64,000 bases of DNA from JBBRHQ01 sp963725315 (GTDB lineage Bacteria; Actinomycetota; Thermoleophilia; Solirubrobacterales; 70-9). Shown one piece after another: positions 24,601 through 36,249 of this stretch. The translations under genes were made by a program, and so were the position numbers. A model generated the notes under the pieces. The model saw only the letters and a program-made list of their open reading frames with translations. It was not told the DNA's origin and did not search any database. The stretch lies in NCBI GenBank assembly GCA_963725315.1, contig CAVRYA010000010.1, forward strand, positions 248,001-312,000, read 5' to 3'. The first letter of the stretch is position 1. The number at the start of each line of letters is the position of its first letter.

Positions 24601-27600
24601 AGACCTCGGCCTGCTTGACCGTGTCGATGCCGAGGTCTGCCTCGAGGTCGAGCTCGAGGTCGAGGAGGTCCGGCGGGTAGCCGGTCTGCTCGGCGACCAG
24701 CGCCAGGACCTGCGCCGCCGGGCCCTCCGGGGAAGGGGCTGGGCTCGGGGGCGGCAGCGGGGCGGGCTCGGCGGGTGGCGGCGAGGTCTGACGCCAGGTC
24801 CGGGGCCCGCTCCTCGACGAAGGCGACCACGTGGTTCAGGGTCGGGTAGTCGCGCAGCTTCAGGGTGTCGTCGAAGGCGATCCCGTAGGACTCGCGGATC
24901 GCGGCGAAGACCTCGGCCTGCTTGACCGTGTCGATGCCGAGGTCTGCCTCGAGGTCGAGCTCGAGGTCGAGGAGGTCCGGCGGGTAGCCGGTCTGCTCGG
25001 CGACCAGCGCCAGGACCTGCGCCGCCGGGCCCTCCGGGGAAGGGGTGGGCTCGGGGGCGGCAGCTGGGGCGGGCTCGGCGGGTGGCGGGGGCTCGGCCGC
25101 CGCCTCCGGGGCCGCGGCCGGCTCCGCTGCCGGGGCCGCCGCGCCGCGATCGACGATCCGCAATCGCCGCTGCACGACCTCCAGCTCCGGAGAGTCCTGG
25201 CCGCTCGCCGCGCGCAGCCAAGCGCTCCAGCGCTCCGGCTCAGCGATCCTGTAGCCATAGCCCAGCTCCTCCGGGTTGCGGCGGCGGCCGTCCGGGGTCG
25301 CGATCCAGTGCAGCAGCATCATGCTGATCTGCGATCCGAACCCGGCCGCGAGGCGCAGCGCGTAGTTGACCGGATAGGCGCCCCCCTTGGAGAGGTTGAG
25401 GGCGCCGAGGTCGGGGTCCACGTCTCGGAAGTTCGGGACAGCGGGGACGACACCCGTCTCGAGCGACTTGACCGCCACCACGTCCTCCAGCCCGACGCCC
25501 ATCGGATGGCCGGTGATCCCCTTGGTGTTGGCGATCAGGAGATCGTCGGCCGCCGCGCCGAAGACTCGCCGCAGCGCCTCGACCTCGGCCGCGGCGCTGC
25601 CCCCCCGCGCCGGCGTGTAGGTCTCGTGCGAGACGAAGACGGTCTCCGCGCCGACCCGGTGGCGGTCGATGCCGTGCGCCTCCGCCCTGGCGACCACATC
25701 CTCCATCACGCGGCCGATGTGCTCGACGTCGAGCCGGGTGCCGTGAAAGGCGCTGTTGGCGCTGACCGCGCTCAGGACCTCGCATATCGGGGAGATCCCG
25801 CGCTCGCGGGCGGCCTCGGCGCTCTCGACGACGAGGCCCGCGGCGCCCATCCCGAGCAGCATCCCGTGGCGGCGCTGATCGAACGGCAGCGCCGCCTCCT
25901 CGACCACCTCGTCGGTGGCCGCGGCGCCGGAGGCCAGGAACCCGGCGCCGATCCAGGGCAGCAGCTCGTCCGAGGTGGCGTCGTCGGCGGCGACGACGAT
26001 CACCCGGCGGCAGCGCCCGGCGCGGATCCAGTCCTCGGCGATCGCGACCGCCTGGGTGGTGCTCGCGCAGGCCGAGTTGACCTGGGTGTTCGGCCCCCGC
26101 GCGCCGATCAGCTCCGCGAGCTGGGAGTGACCCATCGAGAGGACCCGGAAGAGGAAGCGGCGATCGAAGCTATAGGGCTCCTCCTCCAGCTCCACCCGGA
26201 GGTCGTGGATGTGGCGATCGACCTCGGTCAGCGCGACGCTGTCGCCGTGGCCGGCGAGGCGGGCTCGCAGCGCCTCCAGCTCGGCCAGCCGCTCGCGCCG
26301 CGAGCGGTCGGCGGCGAAACGCTCGGTCTCGACCGCGAACTCCTCCAGGCCGGGGAAGGCCGCGGCGTAGATCACCGCGGTGTCGTCGCGCATCTCCGTC
26401 GGCAGGGTCCAGCCATCGGGAAGCTGCGTACCCGTCGTGGTGGTCTTGTAGCCGAGCACCAGGGGTATGCCCGCATCGCGCAGCGCGTCGATCCCGGCGC
26501 CGATCGCGAGCTGGGTGCTGCGCCCCAGGGCCGCGACGCGCTCGCTCTCGACTCCGAACTCGGCGGCGAGGTCGAGCTCGCCGCCGCGGGCGGCGAGCTT
26601 GATCACCTCGGCGACGTCGCCGATCTCCTCGAAGCTCGCCGAGCCGTCCTCGCCCTTGACCAAGCGGGTGATGCGGCGGTCGAGGATCTCGTGGCGCAGG
26701 TGGGACGGGAGCACGTCGATGAACTGCTCGCCGTGGAGGATCCGCGCCACGTTGCGATCGTCGAAGACGCGCTCCGTGCCGGGCAGGCCGAGGGAAGCCC
26801 CGGTGATCACCACCGGCTCGCCCCGGGCGCTCGGCGAAAGGCCATCCCCGCCGACCAGCTCGCTGCCGCGGCGGATGAACTCCGCCGAGAGGCGCCCGAG
26901 CTCGCGGTAGAGGTCCTCGCTCTTCGCCGCCGGGGGCGGCGGCGCCGGCGCGGCGGCGGCCGGCGCGGGCTCGGAGGCAGCCGGGGCAGGCGCCGCGGCT
27001 GCCTGCTCGCCGTCGCCGCCGGTTCCGAGGCCCGAAGCGTAGAGGCCGCAGAGGGCGTGGTTGAAGGAGACCAGGTCGCCGAGCTTGGGGTGGTTGGTGT
27101 AGAGGTTCATCGCCTGCTCGTCGCCGATCACGTCGGAGGCGAACCCGTGCAGCGCGCGCTTCGGGCCGGTCTCGACGAAGACGCGCGCCCCGGCGTCGAA
27201 CAGGGTCCGCAGGCCCTTGACGAACTGCACCGGCGATGCGACCTGGCGGCCGAGGATGTCGATGATCTGCTCCTCGACCCCGGGGCCGCTGGGGTAGAAC
27301 TCGCCGTCGACGTTGGCGACGATCGGGATCCGCGGGGGGGCGAGGCTGAGCCGGCCCAGCATGGCCCGCAGCGGCTCGCCGGCCGGGGCGACGATCTCGG
27401 TGTGGAAGGCGTGGCTGACCGGCAGCGGGATCGCCTGGTGGCCGCGCTCCTCGAAGGCGGCGACGGCGCGGCCGACGGGCTCGCTGGCGCCGCCCACCAC
27501 GACCTGGTGGGTCGAGTTGACGTTGGCGAGCACGATGTAGCCCTCGGTCTGGGCGAGCACCTCCTCGATCTCCTCGGCGGGGGCGCTGACGGCGGCCATC

Positions 27601-29792
27601 GCCCCCGGGTCGGGCATGTCGAGGTCGGCCATCTCACGGCCGCGGGCGCTGACCGCCTCGAGCGCCTGCTCGAAGGGCAGCACCCCGGCGGCGACCAGGG
27701 CGCCGTACTCGCCGAGGCTGTGGCCCATGACGAAGTCCGGGGTGATCCCGTAGGCGTCGAGCAGCCGGGTGAGGGCGATGTCCACGGTCAGCACGGCCGG
27801 CTGAGTGACCTCGGTCTTCCGCAGCTCGGCCTCGGCCGCGGCGACGGCGTCGGCATCCCCGGGGTCGGGGAAGACGATCTCGCTCAGCGCCCGCCCGTCG
27901 AGCAGCGGCCGCATCACCTCGTCGGCCTCCTCGAAGGCCTCCGCGACGAGCGGCTCGATCCGGCGCAGCTCGCCGAGCATGTTCGCGTACTGCGAGCCCT
28001 GGCCCGTGTAGAGGAAGGCGACCTCGGGCGGAGGCCCGCTGCCGCGGAAGATGCCCCGGGCCCGCAGCGCCTGCCAGGCCGCCGCGGAGCCCGAGTCGAA
28101 CGCCCTGATCGCAACCTCCGCCTTCGTCGCCAGCTCGGCGGGGTCGCCGTAGTCGATCGCCAGGCGCTGGGGCGCTCGAAGCGCCGCCGCCCGCGGGGCC
28201 TCAGGCCCGGGAGCCAGGCCCGCCCGCGCCGACTCCAGCGCGGCCCGGAGCTGATCGCCGATCGCCGCCTCGTCCTCGGCGCCGATCACCAGCGCTCCGC
28301 GGACCGGCGCCTTCGCCTGTGGCCGCCCGGGATCGGCCGGGACGGAGACCGCGGCCCGCCCGTTGCCGTTCAGCCGCCCCGGGACGTGCTCCTCGAGCAC
28401 CGCGTGGAAGTTCGTGCCCCCGAACCCGAAGGCGCTGACGGCGGCAACGCGTGGGGTGTCGTCGCGCCGCTCCCACTCGCGCAGCTCGGTGTTGACCGCG
28501 AACGGCGAGGCCGACCAGTCGATGTTCGGGTTGGGGCGCTCGAAGTGGAGGCTGGGCGGGAGCACCTTGTGATGCAGGGCGAGCGCCGCCTTCAGCAGCC
28601 CCGCCCCGCCGGCCGCGCTCTTCAGGTGGCCGATGTTGGACTTGACCGAGCCGAGGGCGACGGACCCTGGCGCCAACCCCGCGCCCGAGAAGGCCTCGGT
28701 GAGGCTCCCTACCTCGACCACGTCGCCGACCGCGGTCGAGGTCCCGTGGCCCTCGACCAGCGAGCACGCCTCGGGCGAGAGGCCCGCGTCGGCCCAGGCG
28801 CGCTCGATCGCCAGCCTCTGCCCGATCGGGTTGGGGGCGGTGATTCCCTTGCCCTTGCCGTCGCTCGACCCCGCAACCCCGCGCACCACGGCGTAGATCC
28901 GGTCGCCGGCGCGCTCGGCATCGGCGAGGCGCTTCAGCACGAACACGGTCGCGCCCTCGCCCATCACGAAGCCGTCGGCGCCGTCCGCGTAGGGCCTTGT
29001 CCCGGTCGCCGAGAGAGCCCCGATGGCGCTGAACTTGATGAACGTGGAGGCCCCCATGTTGCGATCGATGCCGCCGGTGATCACCGCATCGAACTCGCCG
29101 TCGATCAGACCCTCGAACGAGGCGTCCATCGCGGCCACGGCCGAGGCGCAGGCGGCGTCGACGACGAAGTTGGGCCCACGCAGGTTGAAGAGGTTGGCGA
29201 CGCGGCCGGCCAGGCAGTTGCCGAGCTCGCCCGGCATCGTGTCCTCGGTCACCGGCGGCAGCCAGTCGTCGAGGTTCTCCTCCAGCTCGCGGGCGATCGC
29301 CTCGCGGGCATCGCCCGGGAGGCTCGCGTAGCTCGGGGCCTTCGCCAGCTCGCGGGCCAGCTCGGGGAAGGCGAGCCGCAGGGAGGTCAGGTAGTGATGC
29401 TCGCCCGCCATCGCATTGCCGAAGACGACGGCCGTGCGCTCCAGGTCCAGCTCTCGCTCCGGCCAGCCGTAGTCGAGCAGCGCCATCCGGGTGCAGGCGA
29501 CCCCCCACTTCTGGGCCTCGTCCATCGCGTCGGAGACCTTGGGCGGGATCGGCAGGCGCCAGCCGAGCGGGTCCCACTCCCACTCGCGGACCCAGCCGCC
29601 GATCTTCGAGTAGGTGCGCTCGGGCGCCTTGGGGTCGGGGTCGAAGTGGAGCTCGGGGTCCCAGCGCTCGGGATCGACCTCGCTGATCCCGTAGCGCCCC
29701 TCGCTGACGTTGCGCCAGAAGGCCTCCGCGTCGGGCGCGCCGGGGAGGATCGCCGCAACCCCGCAGATCGCGATCGCGTCGCCGGCGCCGCT

Positions 29793-29795
<3 letters not shown>
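21609..29795 (-). CDS. Megasynthase KS-AT-KS-ACP(x3)-KR-DH, PUFA-synthase/PKS-like
   Basis: As read, 2728 residues. KS1 (about 8-460) has active Cys216 in DAACASA. AT (about 555-890) has Ser693 in GHSLGEY and S-H-A-F-H, a malonyl-type motif. A Pro/Ala linker comes next. A second, divergent KS (about 985-1500) has Cys1243 in NSACAST. Three tandem carrier repeats (24217-25040) carry G-I-D-T instead of G-x-D-S, at Thr1623, an out-of-frame middle copy, and Thr1827. KR (about 1950-2330) has VTGAAGSI and Y-A-A-A-N. A hot-dog DH (about 2400-2720) has LDHHRIEGIPVLPG. No enoylreductase is present. The order recalls PfaA but with an extra KS. Start GTG 29795 overlaps an upstream TGA. The product is unknown, probably a long or unsaturated acyl chain. 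Confidence 0.88.
24217..25040 (-). repeat. Three tandem ACP-coding repeats, about 306-base period, middle copy out of frame
   Basis: Near-identical blocks of about 215 bases recur with starts 305 and 307 bases apart (anchor GGTTCAGGGTCGGG at 24221, 24526 and 24833), separated by Pro/Ala/Glu-coding linkers. Copies 1 and 3 are in the gene's frame. Copy 2 is read one base off, giving an Arg-rich segment. Single extra bases are apparent at 24793, in 24462-24465, and at about 24423; taking out all three gives three in-frame ACPs with similar linkers. Confidence 0.85.
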
Positions 29796-31481
<1,686 letters not shown>

Positions 31482-31592
31482 CTCGCTCTCCTCTTCCGGC
31501 TTCCCCACTGGGAGGGAAGCCACGGAGGATCATCCCACGGCTACCCGCTCCTTGGTGGGATTTCCCCACAGGTTTCGTGTGCCGAACTACCG

Positions 31593-34022
31593 TCAGAGGG
31601 CTCGCTCGACCGTCGATCCCGCGCGCAGCTCGACGATCTCGCCCCCGATCCCGAGCTTCACGGGGGCGACGTCGGCGGGGCGGGCGGTGACCCTGATCAG
31701 GTCCTTGGTGACCTCGATCTCCAGCCCCCAGTGGTGCCGGTAGCGGATCTTCATGCGCAGCCCCGTCAGCTCCTCGGGCAGGGACGGGTCGAGCCACAGC
31801 ACCCCTTCGCGCGTCTCCATCCCGGTGAAGCCGCGCTGCACCAGGTCCACGGTCCCGGCCATCGCACCCAGGTGGACGCCTTCCGAGGTCGTGCCGCCCT
31901 GCACGTCGAAGAGGTCACTGTCCAGAGCCTCGCAGAAGAGCTGCCAGGCGCGCTCCCGATCGGAGCGGATGAGTACCCAGGCGTGGACCACCTTGCTGAG
32001 GGTCGAGCCGTGCGAGGTCCGCGCCAGGTAGTAGTCGATGTTGCGGCCGATCGTGTCCTCCTCGAGCCCGTAGCCGAGTCGGGAGAACAGCTCCCTCAGC
32101 TCATCCGCCGAGAACAGGTAGAAGAGCATCAGCACGTCGGCCTGCTTGGAGGCCTTGTACCGGTTCGGGCTGTCCCCCTCGGCCTCGAGGATCCGGTCGA
32201 GCCGCTGGATGTTCCCGTACTTCGCCCGGTAGCCGTCCCAGTCGAGCTCCTCCAGCTCCTCGTAGCCCTCGAACTGGCTGATGATCCCTTCGTCGTGGAA
32301 GGGCAGCAGGAGCTTGCGGCTGACCTCGTCCCAGCGATCGATCTCCTCGCTGTCCAGGCCGAGGGTGTGGAGCAGCTCTTCGCGACGCTGAACGGGCAGG
32401 GCATCGAGCAGGTCCTGCGCCCGCCACAGCACCCAGGCCGCCATCGCGTTGGTGTAGGCGTTGTTGTCGATCCCAGGACGCTCGGAGCCGGGGTAGGAGT
32501 CGTGGTACTCGTCGGGGCCGACCACGCCCGGGATCAGGTAGCGGTCCCGGGCCTCGTCATAGGTCGCGATTCCCGCCCAGAAGCGGGCGATCTCCATGAA
32601 CAGCTCGGCGCCGTAGAGGCTGAGGAACTCGATGTCGTTGGTGGCCTGGTGGTAGATCCAGACGTCGTAGGCGATCGCCGAGTTGATGTGGCGCTGGAGC
32701 CGGGAGTTGTCGGGCATCCAGCGGCCCGAACGCGGGTTGAGGTGGACGGTCGGGGTCAGCTCGGAGCCGTCCGAGCCGCCCTGCCACGGGTAGACGGCCC
32801 CCTCGTATCCGGCCGCGCTGGCGCTCCGCCTTGCGGAGTTGAGCCGCCGGTAGCGGTAGCGGAGCAGCGAGCGGGTCAGGTTCGGGAGGCGCAGGTTGAA
32901 GAAGGGGAAGATGAACAGCGCGTCCCAGAAGATGTGGCCGCGATATGCCTCCCCCGCGAGGCCCCGGGCCGGGACCCCGGCGTCGATCTCCGCGGTGTGC
33001 TCGCTGATGTTGACCAGCAGGTGGTAGATGTGGAAGCGCAGCTCGACCGGAGCGAACTCCCGGCGATCCTCGAGCTCGAGCGAGCAGAGGTCCCAGAGCT
33101 CGTCCCACCTGAGCGCGTGCTCCGCGAGAAGCTCGTCGAAGCCGCCCATGCTGCCCACCTCCCTGCGGACCTCGAGCCCCGGCTCGGAGAGAGCGGGCTC
33201 GCGCGAGGAGCAGAGGATCACGACCTTCTCCACGTTCAGCGCCTCTCCGGCGGCGACCTCGGCGTCGAACTCGAGGCCGATCCAGGCCTCCCGCTCGAGC
33301 ACCCGGCCGCCCGCCACGACGGCCTCGCCATCGCGCAGGAGGCGCGTCCGGGCCGCCTCGGCGACCCGGATGTGGGACTGGCTCGTCGCCGCCTCGAGCA
33401 CGATCGTCTCGGCGTCGACCGCGCCAATCCCGACCGGCACCAGGTGGTTGCTGGCGAGACCCCGGTAGCGCCGCACCCCACCGTTCGTCACCCGCCCGTC
33501 GAGGGCCGAGCAGAAGGTCACCCTGCCCGACCAGTTGACCGGGACCAGCGTCATCTGAAGGGCCATGAGGTTCGGGTTCGCCATGCTCACGAAGCGTTGC
33601 TGGGAGATCGTCGTCTCCCGGCCCTCGGGGTCCTGGAAGCGGATCTGGCGGGTGAGCATGGCCCGGCGAAGGTCCAGCTCCTGCCTGTAGTCGGCCAGCC
33701 TGACCCTGGAGAGGTCGAACCACTCGCCGCCATCGATCCTGAAGGTGAGGGGGAGCCAGTTGGGCAGGTTGACGATCGACTCGTCCTCGACCTGGCGGTC
33801 GGCGACCTCGCTTGTCAACCGGTTGTAGAGACCGGCGCCGTAGGTGCCCGGGTAGTGGACCCCGTCGGCGCTCGACTCGGGCGCCGCGCCGCGGCTGGCG
33901 AAGAACCCGTTCCCCACCGCGCACAGCGCCTCGCGAAGCGGCTCCTGCTCGGGGTCGAATCCTTCATAGGCGAGCGTCCAGCCGCTCAGCGTCGGCGCCC
34001 CGCCGGCCGTCGCCTCGCTCAA
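31593..34022 (-). CDS. Glycoside hydrolase family 65 disaccharide phosphorylase
   Basis: An 809-residue protein of the usual GH65 length. An N-terminal beta-sandwich (about 1-280) is followed by the (alpha/alpha)6 catalytic domain, which has R-G-H-I-F-W-D, then V-V-G-P-D-E-Y-H-D with the general-acid Glu, and K-Q-A-D-V-L further on. A short C-terminal beta-sheet domain ends it. The enzyme phosphorolyses an alpha-linked glucose disaccharide (maltose, trehalose, kojibiose or nigerose) to beta-glucose 1-phosphate and glucose. The adjoining beta-phosphoglucomutase, coupled by ATGA at 34019-34022, uses exactly that product. Which disaccharide is cleaved cannot be told from motifs alone. Confidence 0.93.
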   Translation of the reverse strand: MSEATAGGAPTLSGWTLAYEGFDPEQEPLREALCAVGNGFFASRGAAPESSADGVHYPGTYGAGLYNRLTSEVADRQVEDESIVNLPNWLPLTFRIDGGEWFDLSRVRLADYRQELDLRRAMLTRQIRFQDPEGRETTISQQRFVSMANPNLMALQMTLVPVNWSGRVTFCSALDGRVTNGGVRRYRGLASNHLVPVGIGAVDAETIVLEAATSQSHIRVAEAARTRLLRDGEAVVAGGRVLEREAWIGLEFDAEVAAGEALNVEKVVILCSSREPALSEPGLEVRREVGSMGGFDELLAEHALRWDELWDLCSLELEDRREFAPVELRFHIYHLLVNISEHTAEIDAGVPARGLAGEAYRGHIFWDALFIFPFFNLRLPNLTRSLLRYRYRRLNSARRSASAAGYEGAVYPWQGGSDGSELTPTVHLNPRSGRWMPDNSRLQRHINSAIAYDVWIYHQATNDIEFLSLYGAELFMEIARFWAGIATYDEARDRYLIPGVVGPDEYHDSYPGSERPGIDNNAYTNAMAAWVLWRAQDLLDALPVQRREELLHTLGLDSEEIDRWDEVSRKLLLPFHDEGIISQFEGYEELEELDWDGYRAKYGNIQRLDRILEAEGDSPNRYKASKQADVLMLFYLFSADELRELFSRLGYGLEEDTIGRNIDYYLARTSHGSTLSKVVHAWVLIRSDRERAWQLFCEALDSDLFDVQGGTTSEGVHLGAMAGTVDLVQRGFTGMETREGVLWLDPSLPEELTGLRMKIRYRHHWGLEIEVTKDLIRVTARPADVAPVKLGIGGEIVELRAGSTVERAL

Positions 34023-34792
34023 CGCTCTCCCGCGCTCCTCGCCACTACCCGGACCTCCTCCAGATCGCCGACGACGACGTCGGCGCCGTGCTCCAGAAGG
34101 GCCTGTGCCTGGCCGGCGCGATCGACTCCGACCACCAGCCCGAAGCCCCCGCTGCGCCCCGCCTCGACGCCGGCCAGCGCGTCCTCGACCACGGCGGCGC
34201 GGGCCGGCTCGACCCCGAGCCGGCTTGCTGCCTCGAGGAAGACCGCGGGGTCGGGCTTCCCCTTCAGCCCCAGCCGGTCCGCGTCCACCCCATCGACCCT
34301 GGCGTCGAAGAGATCCGAAGCTCCAGCCGCCCTCAGCACCTGGGCGCAGTTGCGCGAGGCGGAGATGATCGCCGTGCGGAACCCGCTGCCCCGCAGGCGG
34401 TGGAGCAGCTCCACCGAGGAGGGGAAGGCCGCGACGCCGTCCTGGCGCAGCACCTCTCCGAACAGCTCATCCTTGCGGTTGCCGAGCCCGCAGATGTTCT
34501 CGGCGCTGGGCGGATCGCCCGGCTCGCCGCGCGGCAGGGAGATCCCGCGCGAGGCGAGGAAGGACTCGACCCCGTCGTAGCGCGGCTTGCCGTCCACGTA
34601 GCGCAGGTAGTCCTGCGCCGAGAAGGGACGATCCTCCTCCCCGACACGGTCCGCGAGGAAGCTGTCGAACACGCGCTTCCAGGCGGCGGCGTGGACCGAT
34701 GCGGTATCGGTGATCACACCGTCGAGATCGAAGATCACGGCGTCGAGGAGGTCTCTGCGGATCTCCGCCGGGGCGGTTGTTCCCTCGGCCAT
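34019..34792 (-). CDS. pgmB: Beta-phosphoglucomutase (HAD superfamily)
   Basis: A 257-residue HAD enzyme. Motif I D-L-D-G-V-I-T-D-T carries the nucleophile and acid/base aspartates, a helical cap follows, motif II is S-A-S-R-N, Lys lies in G-K-P-D-P, and V-V-E-D-A-L-A-G-V-E-A-G binds magnesium. It converts beta-glucose 1-phosphate to glucose 6-phosphate. It is translated immediately before the GH65 phosphorylase, a pairing known from maltose and trehalose phosphorylase operons. ATG 34792 begins the HAD fold; the frame stays open upstream only because it runs into the cyclase remnant. Confidence 0.92.
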   Translation of the reverse strand: MAEGTTAPAEIRRDLLDAVIFDLDGVITDTASVHAAAWKRVFDSFLADRVGEEDRPFSAQDYLRYVDGKPRYDGVESFLASRGISLPRGEPGDPPSAENICGLGNRKDELFGEVLRQDGVAAFPSSVELLHRLRGSGFRTAIISASRNCAQVLRAAGASDLFDARVDGVDADRLGLKGKPDPAVFLEAASRLGVEPARAAVVEDALAGVEAGRSGGFGLVVGVDRAGQAQALLEHGADVVVGDLEEVRVVARSAGER

Positions 34793-34832
34793 CTCGCAGC
34801 GCCACCCTAGCCGACCGAGACCTCGTCGAACA

Positions 34833-35317
34833 TCAGAGCACGCGGCGCACGAGCCGGAAATGGAAGACCAGGGCCGCCGCCCAGGCGATGAAGAGAAAGA
34901 GCATCGGGGGAACGCCCTGGCGGTCGTGCTGGTCGACGACCCATGCGACGAGATGGGCAGTCCCGACGAGGCCAGGTTGATCGTCGCGCCGAACCAGTCC
35001 CCGGCGCGATTCACCGCCGGTCCCGAATGCATTCCCACCCGGACCGGGGGATTGCCGTGAGCGGCGAGCTCCCGGGTGATTCTGAGCCTGACCGCGTCCG
35101 AGGCTCCGGGGACGCGGATCATCACCTCGTCCCCGATCGTCTTGACCTGCTCGGCCCCGTGCTCCGGGAGGAGCTCGTGCACCCGCGCCGTGAATCGGCT
35201 CGCGATCTCGATCGCCTCGATGTCCCCATGGGCCTCGGTCAGCGCCGTGAACCCGGCGAGGTCGGCGAAGGCGAAGGTGCTACTTCCCGCCGACAGGACT
35301 CTGGCTGGTGAGGACAT
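34833..35317 (-). pseudogene. Class III adenylate/guanylate cyclase remnant joined to a 2TM-domain tail
   Basis: From ATG 35317 about 117 residues match the class III cyclase catalytic domain: F-A-D-L-A-G-F-T and K-T-I-G-D-E hold the metal-binding Asp residues, and G-A-T-I-N-L-A follows. Similarity stops at about 34965. In the neighbouring frame the sequence continues as a hydrophobic stretch (PPMLFLFIAWAAALVFHF) ending L-V-R-R-V-L at TGA 34833, which resembles the last helix of a 2TM domain. So the C-terminal third of the cyclase and the front of a membrane domain are missing. This looks like a deletion fusion rather than one base lost. The ATG overlaps the SHOCT gene by 38 bases. Confidence 0.6.
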
Positions 35318-35576
35318 CTCGGCGCTGCTCGTACTCCTCGACCGAGATCTGGCCCTCGGCGAGCCGGCGATCCAAGGTTCCGAGCGCGTCGGCAGCGCCG
35401 TTGCGGCGATTGCGCCCGATCGCCTCACGCAGCAGCCAGACGAGCCCGAGGATGATCAGGCCCCAGAAGATCGCCATTCCGACCATCATCACGATCATCC
35501 AGCCTGTCCCGACGTCGTTGTCATGCATGCCCCACATATCGGCGAGCGGGAGGAGTGGAAGGATTGTCCCGATCAC
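35280..35576 (-). CDS. Small membrane protein with C-terminal SHOCT domain
   Basis: 98 residues. There is one transmembrane helix (about residues 26-50, MIVMMVGMAIFWGLIILGL), then a short helical SHOCT motif (L-D-R-R-L-A-E-G-Q-I-S-V-E-E-Y-E-Q-R-R). SHOCT domains are small oligomerisation or anchoring modules with no assigned reaction. The GTG at 35576 gives the longest protein; internal ATGs at residues 14 and 17 are possible because no strong ribosome-binding site marks any of them. It is divergent from the methyltransferase 42 bases away. Confidence 0.75.
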   Translation of the reverse strand: MIGTILPLLPLADMWGMHDNDVGTGWMIVMMVGMAIFWGLIILGLVWLLREAIGRNRRNGAADALGTLDRRLAEGQISVEEYEQRRDVLTSQSPVGGK

Positions 35577-35618
35577 ATCTCTGACTGTACGACACGCGGA
35601 AGGTGTGGCCAGGCGGGC

Positions 35619-36231
35619 GTGAGCCGAGTGGGAAAAGCGCTGCTCGGCGCACTCGCCGTCTGGCTCATGCTCCGCGCCTGGGCCGCCCTACGGCCGACCG
35701 CATTCCCCTACTTCGCCCGCCTGGTCCTCGATCTGCCACGGCCGCTCATGTCGAGGGGCCGTTAGGTCGCCGTCCTCGCCCCCCAAGCCCGGCGAGCGCA
35801 TCCTGGAGGTCGGTCCCGGAACCGGCCGGTACACCATTCCCGTTGCCGCCGGGATCGGGCCTGAGGGAACGCTTGAGATCCTCGATGTCCGCCAGAGCTT
35901 CCTCGATCACACCGTGGCTGAAGCGCGCCGGCGTGGGTACTCCAACGTCCTTGCGACCCGGGGGAGCGGCGCCGCACTGCCGTTTCCCGACCGGAGATTC
36001 GATGCCGCGTACCTGGTCAGCGTCCTCGGCGAGATCCCCGAACCGGCGGCTGCCCTGGCCGAGCTGCGGCGGATCCTGAAGCCTGGGGGCAGGCTCGTGA
36101 TCGGCGAGATTTGCCTCGATCCCGACTTCCCAAGGTTCGGCTGGCTCGTCGAGGAGGCCCTGGCCCGGGGTCTCCGGCTCGAGCGACGATCCGGATCGAC
36201 GCTCGCCTACTTCGCTGAGTTCAGGCCGTAG
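35619..36231 (+). pseudogene. Class I SAM-dependent methyltransferase, interrupted by a stop and a C-run shift
   Basis: The N-terminal helix region reads from GTG 35619 (F-P-Y-F-A-R-L-V-L-D-L-P-R-P-L) and stops at TAG 35763-35765. After the stop the same frame goes on V-A-V-L-A-P, then a C6 run (35779-35784) shifts the frame. From there the SAM-binding core continues intact: I-L-E-V-G-P-G-T-G-R-Y-T, L-P-F-P-D-R-R-F-D-A-A-Y-L and L-K-P-G-G-R-L-V-I-G-E, to 36231. Removing one C and suppressing the TAG would give a typical methyltransferase of about 200 residues. Two lesions close together make a true pseudogene possible, but sequence error in both is not excluded. Confidence 0.7.
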
Positions 36232-36249
36232 AGCAGCCAGATCACGCCG

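Noticed and set aside
24217..25040. Regular repeats of about 306 bases as a possible CRISPR or minisatellite
   Set aside because: Units translate as acyl carrier domains and the linkers are coding, so this is domain duplication.
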